Positions 1 to 8,501 are shown, counted from the stretch's first letter. The stretch: DNA of 64,000 nt from Bordetella parapertussis (GCA_945885345.1 CAMCYP010000013.1:23693-87692); one strand, 5' to 3'. Notes: a model not told the origin generated them from the sequence alone. Program-made: numbers and translations.

Positions 1-102
1 AAACCGGACCTGAGTCCGGAGTGCAATATTTTCTGGAGTTCGAAGGCGCCGTGGTATGTCGAAACGCCGGCGATGCCGAAGTTCGAGGAATACAGTAAAT
101 AA
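1..102 (+). CDS. C-terminal end of an unidentified protein (partial)
   Basis: An open frame enters from the left edge and runs 33 codons to TAA at 100-102. The residues end in a tail rich in Trp, Pro and Glu (…WYVETPAMPKFEEYSK). I do not recognise the family from this tail. It is convergent with the regulator that ends at 115, leaving only 12 bp between the two stop codons. The regulator's family usually controls short-chain fatty-acid genes, but the gene faces away from this fragment, so no functional link should be drawn. That it is the end of a real gene is inferred from frame and GC-rich codon use only. Confidence 0.5.
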   Translation, partial: KPDLSPECNIFWSSKAPWYVETPAMPKFEEYSK

Positions 103-114
103 CCAGCAGCTCCT

Positions 115-1674
115 TCAGCCCTTGCGCCGCGACTCCTGGATGATTTCCTGGCGCACGTCGGTGATCTCGCGGGCGCGCGAAGTTCCGACGCCATTGCAGT
201 GTTCCGTGCGCGGACAATTGCTGCTGCGCGGGCAGATTACGCGGGCCGGGCGCAGCAGGGCATCCTCGATCCATGCGATGTTCAGCACCCGCGCCACCGC
301 CCGGATCGCCTTGGCTGCAGCGGCGGGGATTTTGCCCTGACCACGCTGGCGCACGCACTCCTCGGTGATTTCCGCGACCAGGCTGTTGGCATCGCTGGTA
401 TGTGAGCGCAGCGCCGGTACCAGATCGATGCCTACCGACAGTACATGCGGATTGCCGGCCATGTCCGCGGTGCGCCGCGAGTGGCAGCAGTAGAGCAGGG
501 ACTGTTCGCCGTCTCGCAACACCGAAATCTGCGAGCCGCGATCCGGGCCTCGGGTTTCGTCGAGCATGCGGAACACCGCCCAGTTAGGACAGGGGTCGCT
601 CACCTGCGCCATGTTGCCCCAGGGCAGCGGGATACCGTTGCCGCGATACACGGCGCGCAGAAAGCCTGGCGGATAGGCATCAAAGAAATGCCAGTACGGA
701 TAGGGGGACACCTTGGTCATGCGCCGCATCACGGCCGCCGGCGTGAGTTCGATCTTTTCCCCGGCCTCGACGCGGTAGGACTCGCGCGTGAGGAAGCGCC
801 GGAATGGCACCTTGGGACAGAGCAGCGCGCCGGCAAAAAAACTGCACTCGAAATCGCGCCACGCATGCAGCACATCCTGCGGGCTCATGCCGGCGCTCGC
901 CGTGCCGTCGGGGCTGCCGCCCATCTCGCCGCCGGTGGCGTGCGCCGCCTTCAGACCGTCGCCATCGTGCAGGATCTTGTGACCAAGATGGGATGCGATG
1001 TCGAATTTGAGCCGCGCCGGATCGGATTCCAGACTGCGGTTGAGATAGATCGTGTTCGGTGCCTCGTAGAACGAGCGCACAATGCTGCGCAGTTCGCGGT
1101 CCTTGTCACGCGCGAGCAGGGGTTTGCGCTCGAACCAGTGCAGCTTCAGGCCGTGGTGGCGGCACAGCTTCATCAGGTCCTCGACGTCGAGCGGGAATTT
1201 GCGCTGGCCGATGTTCTCCGCGGCGCGTTCGAGATCGGGAAAATCGTTGCGCGACATCTCCTGGTGGGAGCGGATCAGCAGATGCGCGAACTGCTGCCCG
1301 GTGGTGCCGGTCTGCGCCAGCAGTTCGGGGATTGCCGACTGCAGCAGTTCCTTCGAAAACAGGAAGGCCGGTTCAAGCGGCACAGTTGCCGCCCCGCCGC
1401 TGCGCTGTGTGGTGGCGGGGGTGTCGGTTTCCGGATTGTTGTCGAGAAACCAGCGCGCCTCGCGCTGGAACAGCGCCGACAGCAGATCCAGCACTTCGGC
1501 CGAGGGCACCCGTTTGCCGCTCTCGATCATGCTCAGGTAGGAAACAGACGGCGCTTTCTGCGGATCCTTCTGGACGCAGCGCGACGACAGTTCTTCCAGC
1601 GTGAGGCCGTTTCGTTTGCGCAGCGCGCGCAGCTTGGTGCCGAGGAAGTGGCTCTGGCGGGTGTGCTGGCTCAT
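115..1674 (-). CDS. XRE-family regulator of the RamB/ScfR (DUF2083) type
   Basis: A 519-residue protein. Residues about 12-66 form an XRE helix-turn-helix (LRALRKRNGLTLEELS, then YLSMIESGKRVPS). A central region resembles the ImmA/IrrE fold. Its usual HEXXH zinc motif reads SHLGHKILH, so the catalytic Glu is missing and it is probably a ligand-sensing, non-proteolytic domain. The C-terminal half is DUF2083-like and ends with a Cys cluster (CPRSSNCPRTEHC). Family members (RamB, ScfR, PrpC-type regulators) control short-chain fatty-acid and glyoxylate or methylcitrate genes. The ATG has GAGGAG upstream. The divergent region with repeated TGTGAAA motifs is its probable binding site. Confidence 0.8.
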   Translation of the reverse strand: MSQHTRQSHFLGTKLRALRKRNGLTLEELSSRCVQKDPQKAPSVSYLSMIESGKRVPSAEVLDLLSALFQREARWFLDNNPETDTPATTQRSGGAATVPLEPAFLFSKELLQSAIPELLAQTGTTGQQFAHLLIRSHQEMSRNDFPDLERAAENIGQRKFPLDVEDLMKLCRHHGLKLHWFERKPLLARDKDRELRSIVRSFYEAPNTIYLNRSLESDPARLKFDIASHLGHKILHDGDGLKAAHATGGEMGGSPDGTASAGMSPQDVLHAWRDFECSFFAGALLCPKVPFRRFLTRESYRVEAGEKIELTPAAVMRRMTKVSPYPYWHFFDAYPPGFLRAVYRGNGIPLPWGNMAQVSDPCPNWAVFRMLDETRGPDRGSQISVLRDGEQSLLYCCHSRRTADMAGNPHVLSVGIDLVPALRSHTSDANSLVAEITEECVRQRGQGKIPAAAAKAIRAVARVLNIAWIEDALLRPARVICPRSSNCPRTEHCNGVGTSRAREITDVRQEIIQESRRKG

Positions 1675-1705
1675 GGCGAAAGTGCTCCTCGCTGTTGAAG
1701 CTGAC

Positions 1706-1830
1706 TGTGAAAAAGACTTTTAAAACAGTGCTTTGTGTAGCGGTACCTGTAAAACAGGGCTTGTGAAAACCGGCTGTGAAAGCAGAATTTTTGTGAAATT
1801 AACATTGTGAAATTTCTATTGTCAAATTTT
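1706..1830. promoter_or_regulatory. Divergent control region with TGTGAAA direct repeats
   Basis: This AT-rich stretch between the divergent regulator and the reductase gene carries TGTGAAA at 1706, 1762, 1775, 1792 and 1806. A variant, TGTAAAA, lies at 1748. Several are spaced 13-14 bp apart, and the region ends in TTGTCAAATTTTTCACGA. Such an array suggests cooperative binding by a regulator, most simply the adjacent XRE/DUF2083 protein. The repeats are seen directly; the binding partner is inferred. Confidence 0.5.
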
Positions 1831-1908
1831 TCACGATTTATACCTATGATGCCTTTCAGGACGGCACGTCATAGGGCGTGTTCGGGTTGACCATCGAAGG
1901 AGCAACAC

Positions 1909-3009
1909 ATGCGATACAAAATTCTGATACTGGGCGCCTCTTACGGCTCCCTGCTCGCCACCAAGCTGCTGATGGCAGGGCACCGCGTCTCTCTGGTGTG
2001 CACCGCACCGACCGCCCACCTGATCAACCGCGAAGGCACCCGCGTGCGTTTTCCGCTGCGTGACCAGCCGCTGCCGGTAGAGATCGCCTCCCGCGACCTG
2101 CCGGGCAAACTCAACGCGAGCATCCCGCATGAAGTCGACCCTGCCGCGTACGACCTGATCGTGCTCGGCATGCAGGAGGTGCAGTACGGCGCCACGGGTG
2201 TGCGCGAACTGATGCGCCGAATCGCGCGCTCGCGCAAACCCTGCCTTGCCATCATGAACATGCCACCGCTTGCCTACCTGCGCCGGCTGCCCGGTCTGGT
2301 GAGCGATACCTTGAAGGGCAGCTACACCGATGCTTCCGTGTGGGACGGCTTCGATCCTGCGCTGGTCACGCTGGCGAGCCCTGACCCGCAGGCATTCCGC
2401 CCGCCGGAATCCGCGAAAAACGTGCTGCAGGTGGGCCTGCCGACCAATTTCAAGGCGGCGCTCTTCGAGAAAGACGAACACAATGAGATCCTGCGTCAGC
2501 TCGAAGCCAACATCGACGCCGCGCGCTTCACTGTGGACGGCGCAGCGACCGAAATCCCGGTCAAGCTCAAGGTGCACGACTCCATCTTCGTGCCGCTGGC
2601 CAAGTGGCCGATGCTGATCGCCGGCAATTACCGCTGTGTGCGCGCGCACGACATGATCCCCATCTGCGAAGCAGTGCACGGCAACCTCGACCAGTCGCGC
2701 CGCGTCTACGAGTGGGTGGCCGGTCTGTGCGTCACGCTGGGTGCGGATGCCGGCGATCTGGTGCCGTTCGATAAATATGCGGCTGCAGCCGCAGGACTGT
2801 GTAAGCCGTCCTCCGCGGCACGAGCGCTCTTTGGCGGGGCGGAGCATATCGAGCGCGTCGACAGCCTGGTGTGGCGCATTGCCTGTCAGCGCGGCACGGC
2901 GTGCGCGGAGCTGGACGCGATCGTCGAGCTGGTCGATGCAAGGCTGGAAAAGAATCGCGAGAAGAGCGCCGCGCCGGTGTTCGGGCTTGAGGCCTTGACC
3001 GCGGCGTGA
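1909..3009 (+). CDS. Ketopantoate reductase-like (ApbA/PanE N-terminal) oxidoreductase
   Basis: A 366-residue protein. It opens with a Rossmann strand (YKILILGASYGSLLATKLL, residues 3-21) that matches the NADP-binding N-terminus of ketopantoate reductases and opine-type dehydrogenases. A conserved Lys-rich stretch around residues 213-222 (EIPVKLKVHDS) lies where PanE carries its catalytic Lys. It is longer than canonical PanE (about 300 residues), so a different 2-oxo acid substrate is likely. The ATG is preceded by AGGAG. A terminator follows, then a Bug receptor gene in the same direction, which hints at carboxylate metabolism. True pantothenate synthesis is not supported. Confidence 0.7.
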   Translation: MRYKILILGASYGSLLATKLLMAGHRVSLVCTAPTAHLINREGTRVRFPLRDQPLPVEIASRDLPGKLNASIPHEVDPAAYDLIVLGMQEVQYGATGVRELMRRIARSRKPCLAIMNMPPLAYLRRLPGLVSDTLKGSYTDASVWDGFDPALVTLASPDPQAFRPPESAKNVLQVGLPTNFKAALFEKDEHNEILRQLEANIDAARFTVDGAATEIPVKLKVHDSIFVPLAKWPMLIAGNYRCVRAHDMIPICEAVHGNLDQSRRVYEWVAGLCVTLGADAGDLVPFDKYAAAAAGLCKPSSAARALFGGAEHIERVDSLVWRIACQRGTACAELDAIVELVDARLEKNREKSAAPVFGLEALTAA

Positions 3010-3029
3010 GTGACCAGGGAGGGGGTTGG

Positions 3030-3056
3030 AAACGGGTCCTGCGGGTCCCGTTTTCT
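3030..3056 (+). terminator. Rho-independent terminator after the reductase gene
   Basis: The arms AAACGGG (3030-3036) and CCCGTTT (3047-3053) enclose a short loop and are followed by a T-rich run (TTTTCTTTT). The hairpin starts 20 bp after the TGA of the reductase gene. Confidence 0.7.
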
Positions 3057-3142
3057 TTTATCAGTGCGGGTTGCGGACGGCGCGGGTTTCGTGGCATCTT
3101 GTCCTCTGACGCAAATCAAAAATAATTGCGCGGAGGAGTACG

Positions 3143-4102
3143 ATGAAAACCTGCTCGAAAATGCTGGCGCTGCTGTTCGCCGTGCTGACGGCAGCAGCCC
3201 AGGCGCAGAATTTTCCGACGCGCCCGATACGGGTGATCGTGCCGCTGGCGGCCGGCGGCGGCATGGACAGCGTTACGCGCAATGTCGCGATCAGTTTTAC
3301 CGAGGCGCTGGGGCAAAGCGTTGTCGTCGACAACCGTCCCGGTGCGGGCAGCCTGGTTGCCCTCGGCATCATGGCTGACGCGGCGCCGGACGGTCATACC
3401 CTGATGATGATCAGCGCCACTACGGTCATCTACCCGCTGCTCTACAAATCACCGCTTGATCCCGTGCGTGATTTTGCGCCGGTGTCACAAGTCACCGCGC
3501 AGGGCTATGTGCTGGTGGTGAACCCGGCGCTGCCGGTAAAAACGGCACTCGATCTCGTTCAGTACGCCAAGGCCAATCCGGGAAAGCTGAACTACAGCTC
3601 GTCCGGCATCGGCAGCCCGATTCACATGACCACCGAATTGCTGGAGATCGCTACTGGCACCAAAATGACCCATGTCCCGTACAAGGGCATGGGTGCCGCT
3701 TACGCCGATCTGGTTGGTGGACGCATCAACATGTCGTTTGCAACCATCATCTCGGCGCAAGGCCACATCAGGAGCGGGCGCCTGCGTGCGCTGGCAGTGT
3801 CGACGGCCAAACGCGCACCGGCGATGCCGGACACTCCAACGATGCTGGAGGCCGGCGTGCCCGGTGTCGTCGTCGTCAACTGGTATGGCCTGATGGCACC
3901 GAAGAACACGCCGAAAGCGGTGATCAACCGCATCGCCGCCGAAACCGCCAAGGCGGTCCAGGCACCGGCGATGATGAAACACCTGATCGCCGACGGCTCT
4001 GAAGGTGTTGGCTCAACACCCGCAGAATTCACCGCGCACATCCGCAATGAGAGTGAACAGTGGCGCCGCGTGATCAAGCAGGGCGGCATCAAGGCGCAAT
4101 AA
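3143..4102 (+). CDS. Bug-family periplasmic solute receptor (1)
   Basis: A TctC/Bug extracytoplasmic receptor of 319 residues. Bug proteins are Venus-flytrap binders of carboxylates that deliver to TctAB membrane partners, which are absent from this window. A signal peptide ends at AQA (residues 19-21). The mature start has RPIRVIVPLAAGGG, followed by the ligand loop VVVDNRPGAG, the family motif THVPYKGMG and the terminal signature GGIKAQ. GGAGG lies just upstream of the ATG. It follows a terminated reductase gene, so it probably has its own promoter. The ligand is unknown. Confidence 0.9.
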   Translation: MKTCSKMLALLFAVLTAAAQAQNFPTRPIRVIVPLAAGGGMDSVTRNVAISFTEALGQSVVVDNRPGAGSLVALGIMADAAPDGHTLMMISATTVIYPLLYKSPLDPVRDFAPVSQVTAQGYVLVVNPALPVKTALDLVQYAKANPGKLNYSSSGIGSPIHMTTELLEIATGTKMTHVPYKGMGAAYADLVGGRINMSFATIISAQGHIRSGRLRALAVSTAKRAPAMPDTPTMLEAGVPGVVVVNWYGLMAPKNTPKAVINRIAAETAKAVQAPAMMKHLIADGSEGVGSTPAEFTAHIRNESEQWRRVIKQGGIKAQ

Positions 4103-4119
4103 GGGCATCGTTCTCACCG

Positions 4120-4141
4120 ACGCGCGCATCGCTGCGCGCGT
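4120..4141. terminator. Perfect 9-bp hairpin between convergent genes
   Basis: ACGCGCGCA (4120-4128), loop TCGC, then TGCGCGCGT. It lies between the end of the Bug gene and the end of the convergent SDR gene, so it could stop both transcripts. It lacks a T-tract, so intrinsic termination is uncertain. Confidence 0.45.
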
Positions 4142-4161
4142 GGTATTCACTTTGCTTCAGC

Positions 4162-4938
4162 TCAGGCAGGCGTGGCGGACGCCTGGCGCTCCAGTGCCTT
4201 GGGGTTGGCGAGGTAACCCGCGCCCATGCCCTGGCTCATCGGGTCAGGGAAGATTTCCTCATCACCGGCTTCGATTCCGGCGACGATGGCGCGGGCTGCA
4301 TCGGCAGGCGAAGTCTTGTCCATGGGAATGTCGCGGGCCATGCGGGTGTCGATCGGGCCGGGATAAACGCCGAAGACCAGTGTGCCCTGATTCCTGAGCA
4401 TCGCGCGGGTCGCCTGGGTCAGCGAGTGTGCAGCGGCCTTGGACGCGCTGTACGAGGCGAGCAGCGCAAAATTTACCAGCGAGGCTACCGACGCGATATT
4501 GGTCACTGCACCGCCGCCGTTTTTCGCCAGCACGGGCGCGAAAGCCTGGGTCACGGCAAAGGTGCCGAAGAAATTGACTTCCATTTCGCGGCGCCCGGCG
4601 CTGATCCATTCGGGATCGGTGAAGGCGCCGCCGGTGTGGCCGGCAAAGCCCGCGTTATTGACCAGCAGTTGTACATCGGGTGCCGCTTTGGCGGCTGCCG
4701 CAACCTGCGCCGGATCGGTGACGTCGAGTTGCAGCGCGACGACGCGCGCGCCATGGCGTGACGTCAGCGGGGCGAGGTCGCCGGTGTTGCGTGCCGCGGC
4801 GTAGACTTTTTTTGCGCCTGCGGCCACCAGCGCATCCACGATCGCTTCGCCGATGCCGCGATTGGCGCCGGTCACCAGGGCGGTCCTGCCTTTGATTGAG
4901 TAAGCAATAATTGAGTCAGCGTTGATTGAGTCAGTCAT
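4162..4938 (-). CDS. Short-chain dehydrogenase/reductase (SDR)
   Basis: A classical SDR of 258 residues: cofactor motif TGANRGIG (23-30), NNAG (94-97), catalytic Ser150 and YSASK with Tyr163/Lys167. It is an NAD(P)-dependent alcohol/ketone oxidoreductase of unknown substrate. I chose the ATG at 4938 because AGGGAG precedes it and because a longer reading would run through the operator region. The first codons contain three 15-bp tandem repeats, giving the unusual start TDSIN-ADSII-AYSIK. It is divergent from a TetR gene, with two matching palindromes between them, so it is very probably that regulator's target. Confidence 0.88.
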   Translation of the reverse strand: MTDSINADSIIAYSIKGRTALVTGANRGIGEAIVDALVAAGAKKVYAAARNTGDLAPLTSRHGARVVALQLDVTDPAQVAAAAKAAPDVQLLVNNAGFAGHTGGAFTDPEWISAGRREMEVNFFGTFAVTQAFAPVLAKNGGGAVTNIASVASLVNFALLASYSASKAAAHSLTQATRAMLRNQGTLVFGVYPGPIDTRMARDIPMDKTSPADAARAIVAGIEAGDEEIFPDPMSQGMGAGYLANPKALERQASATPA

Positions 4939-4983
4939 GGTATTCAACTCCCTTGAATTTGATTGCAAATAGTTGATTGTGAA

Positions 4984-5036
4984 TAGACAGATCTGTCTAC
5001 CAGTGGCTTGACTGTAGACAGGTCTGTCTGTATTGT
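4984..5036. promoter_or_regulatory. Two TetR-type operators overlapping the tetR promoter
   Basis: A perfect 16-bp palindrome, TAGACAGATCTGTCTA, sits at 4984-4999. A near-identical copy, TAGACAGGTCTGTCTG, sits at 5015-5030. Their starts are 31 bp apart, about three helical turns. The second copy fills the spacer of a promoter reading TTGACT (5008-5013), 17 bp, TATTGT (5031-5036), which drives the TetR gene. The layout implies autorepression and co-repression of the divergent SDR gene. Confidence 0.8.
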
Positions 5037-5062
5037 CAAGCCTGACAGGAAAAAACACCGCC

Positions 5063-5668
5063 ATGTCCGCAAAAAACAGACAAAAAACCAAGAAAATTCA
5101 AAGTGTTGCATCCGCCCCGCAGGCCAGTGTGCGCGAGCGCCTGCTCGATACCGCCGACCGCCTGTTCTACAAGGAAGGGGTGCGCGCTGTCGGCATCGAC
5201 CGTGTCCTCGCCGAAGCCGGCGCGGCCAAGGCCTCGCTGTATTCGCATTTCGGTTGCAAGGACGACCTGGTGGCGGCCCATGTCGAGCGCCGCGTCATGG
5301 ACTCGCGGGCAAAAGTCGAGGCTTACCTCGCCGACGTTCCGCCCGCGGAACGGGCGCTGCGTTTTTTTGACTGGGTGGTGGAGTTGACCCAATCGCCGGA
5401 TTTCCGCGGTTGCCCGCTGCAGCACGTTGTTGCCGAGTTGAGCGATCCCAAACATCCGGCACGCGTGGTGACCGCCGGCCAGCGCAAGTGGCTCCAGGCA
5501 AAATTCCTGGAATGGGCGAAGGCCGCCGGCGCGGCCAACCCGGCAGCCACGGCCGGCGCACTGGTCGTGTTGTTTGACGGTGCGATTGCCGCATCGGAAC
5601 ATGACGGGCCGCAGCGCGCGCGTGATGCGCGCTGGATGGCGGCGCAGTTGCTGTCGCGGGAAAAATAA
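5063..5668 (+). CDS. TetR/AcrR-family transcriptional repressor
   Basis: 201 residues. The N-terminal TetR helix-turn-helix spans about residues 25-70 (RERLLDTADRLFYKEG, then AKASLYSHFGCKDDLV). A helical ligand domain follows with the FRGCPLQHV motif seen in TetR groups near oxidoreductases. The ATG at 5063 is preferred over upstream TTG codons because those lie inside the -10 element. AGGA lies 12 bp upstream. It is divergent from an SDR and separated from it by two palindromic operators, so it probably senses an electrophile or alcohol/aldehyde that the SDR removes. Confidence 0.88.
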   Translation: MSAKNRQKTKKIQSVASAPQASVRERLLDTADRLFYKEGVRAVGIDRVLAEAGAAKASLYSHFGCKDDLVAAHVERRVMDSRAKVEAYLADVPPAERALRFFDWVVELTQSPDFRGCPLQHVVAELSDPKHPARVVTAGQRKWLQAKFLEWAKAAGAANPAATAGALVVLFDGAIAASEHDGPQRARDARWMAAQLLSREK

Positions 5669-5762
5669 CTGCGACACGGGCCCCTTCAGCGCCGATTTTC
5701 ATTATGATCGGCAGCATTCCAGCGGATTGACAGCGCCGTGCAAGGGCTGACGGGGACAAAGC

Positions 5763-6281
5763 ATGCGCCGCAAAAAAACACCGATCATCATCGACGTCGA
5801 GGCCTCCGGCTTTGGCAACGGCAGTTACCCGATCGAAGTCGGCGTGGCGCTGGACGATGACACCAAGTATTGCGCGCTGATCCTGCCCGCCGATGAATGG
5901 GAGCACTGGGACGATGACGCTGAAAAAGTCCACCGCATCGCCCGCGACATCCTCGAGACCCACGGCAAACCCATCCACGAAGTGGCCGGGCACCTGAACC
6001 AGCTGTTCGAAGGCAAAACCCTCTATACCGATGCCTGGGGCGTGGACAGGCCGTGGCTGACCACGCTGTTCTACAAGGCGGGCATGGAGATGAAATTCAG
6101 CGTCAGTCCGCTCGAGCTGATCCTGTCAGAAGAGCAGATGGCGCGCTGGCATGAGACCAAGGACAAACTGCTGGCCGAAGTCAAAAAGCACCGTCACCGC
6201 GCGAGTTTTGATGCCTGGGTTATCCAGGAAACCTACAAGCGTACGCAGGACGAAAGTACGCGGAACGAAAAGCCGGTTTGA
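5763..6281 (+). CDS. DEDD-superfamily 3'-5' exonuclease-like protein
   Basis: 172 residues. The N-terminal strand IIIDVEASGFG gives the ExoI motif (Asp11, Glu13) and SYPIEVGVAL follows as in DnaQ-like nucleases. Towards the end, HRASFDAW fits ExoIII of the DEDDh type (His, then Asp five residues on). The middle ExoII Asp is less clear; TDAWGVD is a candidate. It is shorter than proofreading exonucleases and lacks other domains. It stands alone between a TetR gene and a convergent membrane-protein gene. Nuclease activity is inferred from the motifs only. Confidence 0.65.
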   Translation: MRRKKTPIIIDVEASGFGNGSYPIEVGVALDDDTKYCALILPADEWEHWDDDAEKVHRIARDILETHGKPIHEVAGHLNQLFEGKTLYTDAWGVDRPWLTTLFYKAGMEMKFSVSPLELILSEEQMARWHETKDKLLAEVKKHRHRASFDAWVIQETYKRTQDESTRNEKPV

Positions 6282-6293
6282 ATCCCGCCCTAG

Positions 6294-7151
6294 TCACTGC
6301 TGTGCCGCGTTGGTAGAAAAGAAAAATTCCCGCATCATGAAATCCTCGAGCCCGGCGTTATCGCGGGCGCGGGCCGACAATGTGATGCTGCGCCCGAGGC
6401 GGCGTGATTGCCACAGGAATTCTTCCCGTTCGTATTCGCGGATGATGGCGATCATCTTGCGCACCACGGCAATGCGGATATCACTGTTATTGCCGCGGCG
6501 CACCTCAATCAGCTGCTTGGTATTGCGACCGACGTCCTTGTTCCAGCCGAGGAAGAGGAATTCCGCGTAGTCGATGTTCAGGCTCTGGATCTGGAACACG
6601 CCGCCGCCCCGGTTCGGGTCGTAGCCGAAAGCGGTTTCGCGCGTGGACTCGAGATTGCCGGCGACCAGGCGCCGGGTGCGGGCTTCATCACTTTCTGCCG
6701 CCGGCGCCGGCGCGGTCGTGTCGATCTCGCCGCGGGCGCGCCGCCGCGCTTCGATGTAGGAAGCCATGTCGCCCGCGGGTGCGGGCCGGGGCGCGGACAC
6801 TGACGGTGCGGGGGTAGCTGTGGCGTTTGGCTCCTTGAGTGCGATGACCGGGGGTGTGGCCTGCCGGCGCGGCACGACTTTCGGTCGCCGCACCTGTGGC
6901 GCCGGTTTGGGCGCAGGCAGTGACAGCGCAGAGTCTGCGGGAGCCGGGGGTCCCGGTGGAACCAGCCGGATCGAGAGTGAGGCTTGTTTGCCCGGTTCTT
7001 CACCGAGTCCCGGCAGACGCACCGATATCGGCGGCAGTTCCCACAGCGCCGCGATGTGCAGCAGGATCGACAGTGCGATCATCATCCAGATCCTGGGGAT
7101 GACCACACCATCGGGCCTGCTGCGGAATACGTCGATCCGGTCGTTCATCAA
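6294..7151 (-). CDS. Membrane-anchored proline-rich protein with TonB-like layout
   Basis: 285 residues with a short cytoplasmic start and one transmembrane helix at about residues 19-38 (IWMMIALSILLHIAAL). A long Pro/Ala-rich, periplasm-spanning stretch follows to about residue 140, then a compact conserved-looking C-terminal domain. The layout resembles TonB/TolA, but no YP motif or known TonB C-terminal fold is recognisable and no ExbBD genes are nearby. Its end is convergent with the exonuclease-like gene, 12 bp away. The function is unknown; an envelope-spanning structural or energy-transducing role is only a guess. Confidence 0.65.
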   Translation of the reverse strand: MMNDRIDVFRSRPDGVVIPRIWMMIALSILLHIAALWELPPISVRLPGLGEEPGKQASLSIRLVPPGPPAPADSALSLPAPKPAPQVRRPKVVPRRQATPPVIALKEPNATATPAPSVSAPRPAPAGDMASYIEARRRARGEIDTTAPAPAAESDEARTRRLVAGNLESTRETAFGYDPNRGGGVFQIQSLNIDYAEFLFLGWNKDVGRNTKQLIEVRRGNNSDIRIAVVRKMIAIIREYEREEFLWQSRRLGRSITLSARARDNAGLEDFMMREFFFSTNAAQQ

Positions 7152-7295
7152 TCCGTCAATACCATGCCACGGCTGGTTTCAGGGAAGGTTCAGGGAAGGG
7201 TTGGACAACGAGGGCAAGCTGATATTCTCGCAGCTTGCCAAATAGTTTGTTCCAGTCCCTTTAATCCAGACTTAACGCAGCGCGGAGGCCCGACC

Positions 7296-8294
7296 TTGAA
7301 AACCATAGACATTCATGCTCATATCGTGCCGGATTCGATGTGGCGTGCCATCGAAGACAAAAAAGACTGGCACGGCTTCAAACACGAACCGGGTGAGGGC
7401 TTCGGCACCATGGTCGCCTGCGGTCAGCGCACCGAATTCTCCTCCGCCAAGCTGCGTTACACGCTGGAGCAACGCCTCCAGGACATGGATGCGCAGAAAG
7501 TCGACGTGCAGGTGCTGTCGATCCACACGCCTTTTGTCGGTTATCACCTCGAGCCGGCACAGGGCCTGGCGCTGGCGCGTGATTTCAACGACGAGCTCGG
7601 CGCCACCGTGCGCCGCAGTAACGGCCGGCTGGCCGGATTTGCGACACTGCCGGTGCAGGACGTCGGGCTGGCAATTGCCGAACTGGAACGCGCTGTCACC
7701 ACGCTGGGCCTCAAGGGTGCCTCGCTCGACACCAGCGTCAACGGCCTGCAGTGGGACGAGCCCGCCTTCCTGCCGTTTTTCAAGGCCGCCGAGCAACTGG
7801 GCGCGGTGCTGTTCTACCACCCGCAGCCGCGCAACAACTTCCTCGCAGAGCGGATCAAACGCCACGGACTCAACAACAGCCTCGGCGTGATCCTCGACGA
7901 CGCCATCGTCACCGCGATCCTGCTTGCCGGCGGCGTGCTCGAAAAATGCCCCGACCTCAAAATCTGCATCGCCCACGGCGGCGGGCCGGCCTGCCTCGCG
8001 ATGGGCCGCATCGACAAGAACTGGCACGACCGGCCCAATACGCGCAGCACGCAGAAGCCGCCGGGCGCCTACATGAGCAAGCTGTATTACGACAGCGTCG
8101 TCGGCGACGAAGCGACGCTGCGCTTCCTGATCGACCGTGTCGGCGTGGACCGCGTGGTGATGGGCAGCGACTGGCCCTTCGTACCCTGGCATCCGTCGCC
8201 GGTGAAATGGCTGGAAGACCGCGAGACGCTGAGCGCGGCGGAAAAGGAAAAAATCCTCTGGAAGAACCTGTCGACGCTGCTCGACATCCGCTGA
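7296..8294 (+). CDS. Amidohydrolase-2 (ACMSD-like) family hydrolase/decarboxylase
   Basis: 332 residues. The metal-binding start IDIHAHIVP carries the HxH of the amidohydrolase TIM barrel. Later motifs are FYHPQPR, CIAHGGG and MGSDWPF (the conserved metal Asp). This matches the amidohydrolase-2 branch, which includes aminocarboxymuconate-semialdehyde decarboxylase and related aromatic-acid enzymes. The start is a TTG at 7296, chosen because GGAGG sits 7 bp upstream and the next in-frame ATG would cut off the HxH motif. The substrate is unknown, probably an aromatic or dicarboxylic catabolite. Confidence 0.85.
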   Translation: MKTIDIHAHIVPDSMWRAIEDKKDWHGFKHEPGEGFGTMVACGQRTEFSSAKLRYTLEQRLQDMDAQKVDVQVLSIHTPFVGYHLEPAQGLALARDFNDELGATVRRSNGRLAGFATLPVQDVGLAIAELERAVTTLGLKGASLDTSVNGLQWDEPAFLPFFKAAEQLGAVLFYHPQPRNNFLAERIKRHGLNNSLGVILDDAIVTAILLAGGVLEKCPDLKICIAHGGGPACLAMGRIDKNWHDRPNTRSTQKPPGAYMSKLYYDSVVGDEATLRFLIDRVGVDRVVMGSDWPFVPWHPSPVKWLEDRETLSAAEKEKILWKNLSTLLDIR

Positions 8295-8422
8295 AGGCCC
8301 GGGCTCGATACGGAATACCGGAAAAATCCCGGGCGGGCCGGGCGCCGGACCAAGGTGCAGGGTTTGCATGGAATACGCGGCATGGTTGCCATGTGCTGGC
8401 CTGCCAGTGTGTCGAAACGCCC

Positions 8423-8455
8423 CTGCGGCACAACGGAATAAATGTTGTGCCGCAG
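8423..8455. repeat. Perfect 12-bp inverted repeat upstream of the lipoprotein gene
   Basis: CTGCGGCACAAC (8423-8434), a 9-nt AT-rich loop, then GTTGTGCCGCAG (8444-8455). It ends 46 bp before the lipoprotein ATG and lies 128 bp after the amidohydrolase stop. It may be an mRNA hairpin, an attenuator or an operator. There is no T-tract, so a plain terminator is less likely. Confidence 0.6.
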
Positions 8456-8501
8456 TGTTTGCCTCATCGTAACCACTCTTAATTACCCTCAGGGAGATAC
8501 G

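Noticed and set aside
445..1698. Long open frame antisense to the XRE regulator
   Set aside because: It mirrors the regulator's GC-rich codons, has no ribosome site and no recognisable motif.
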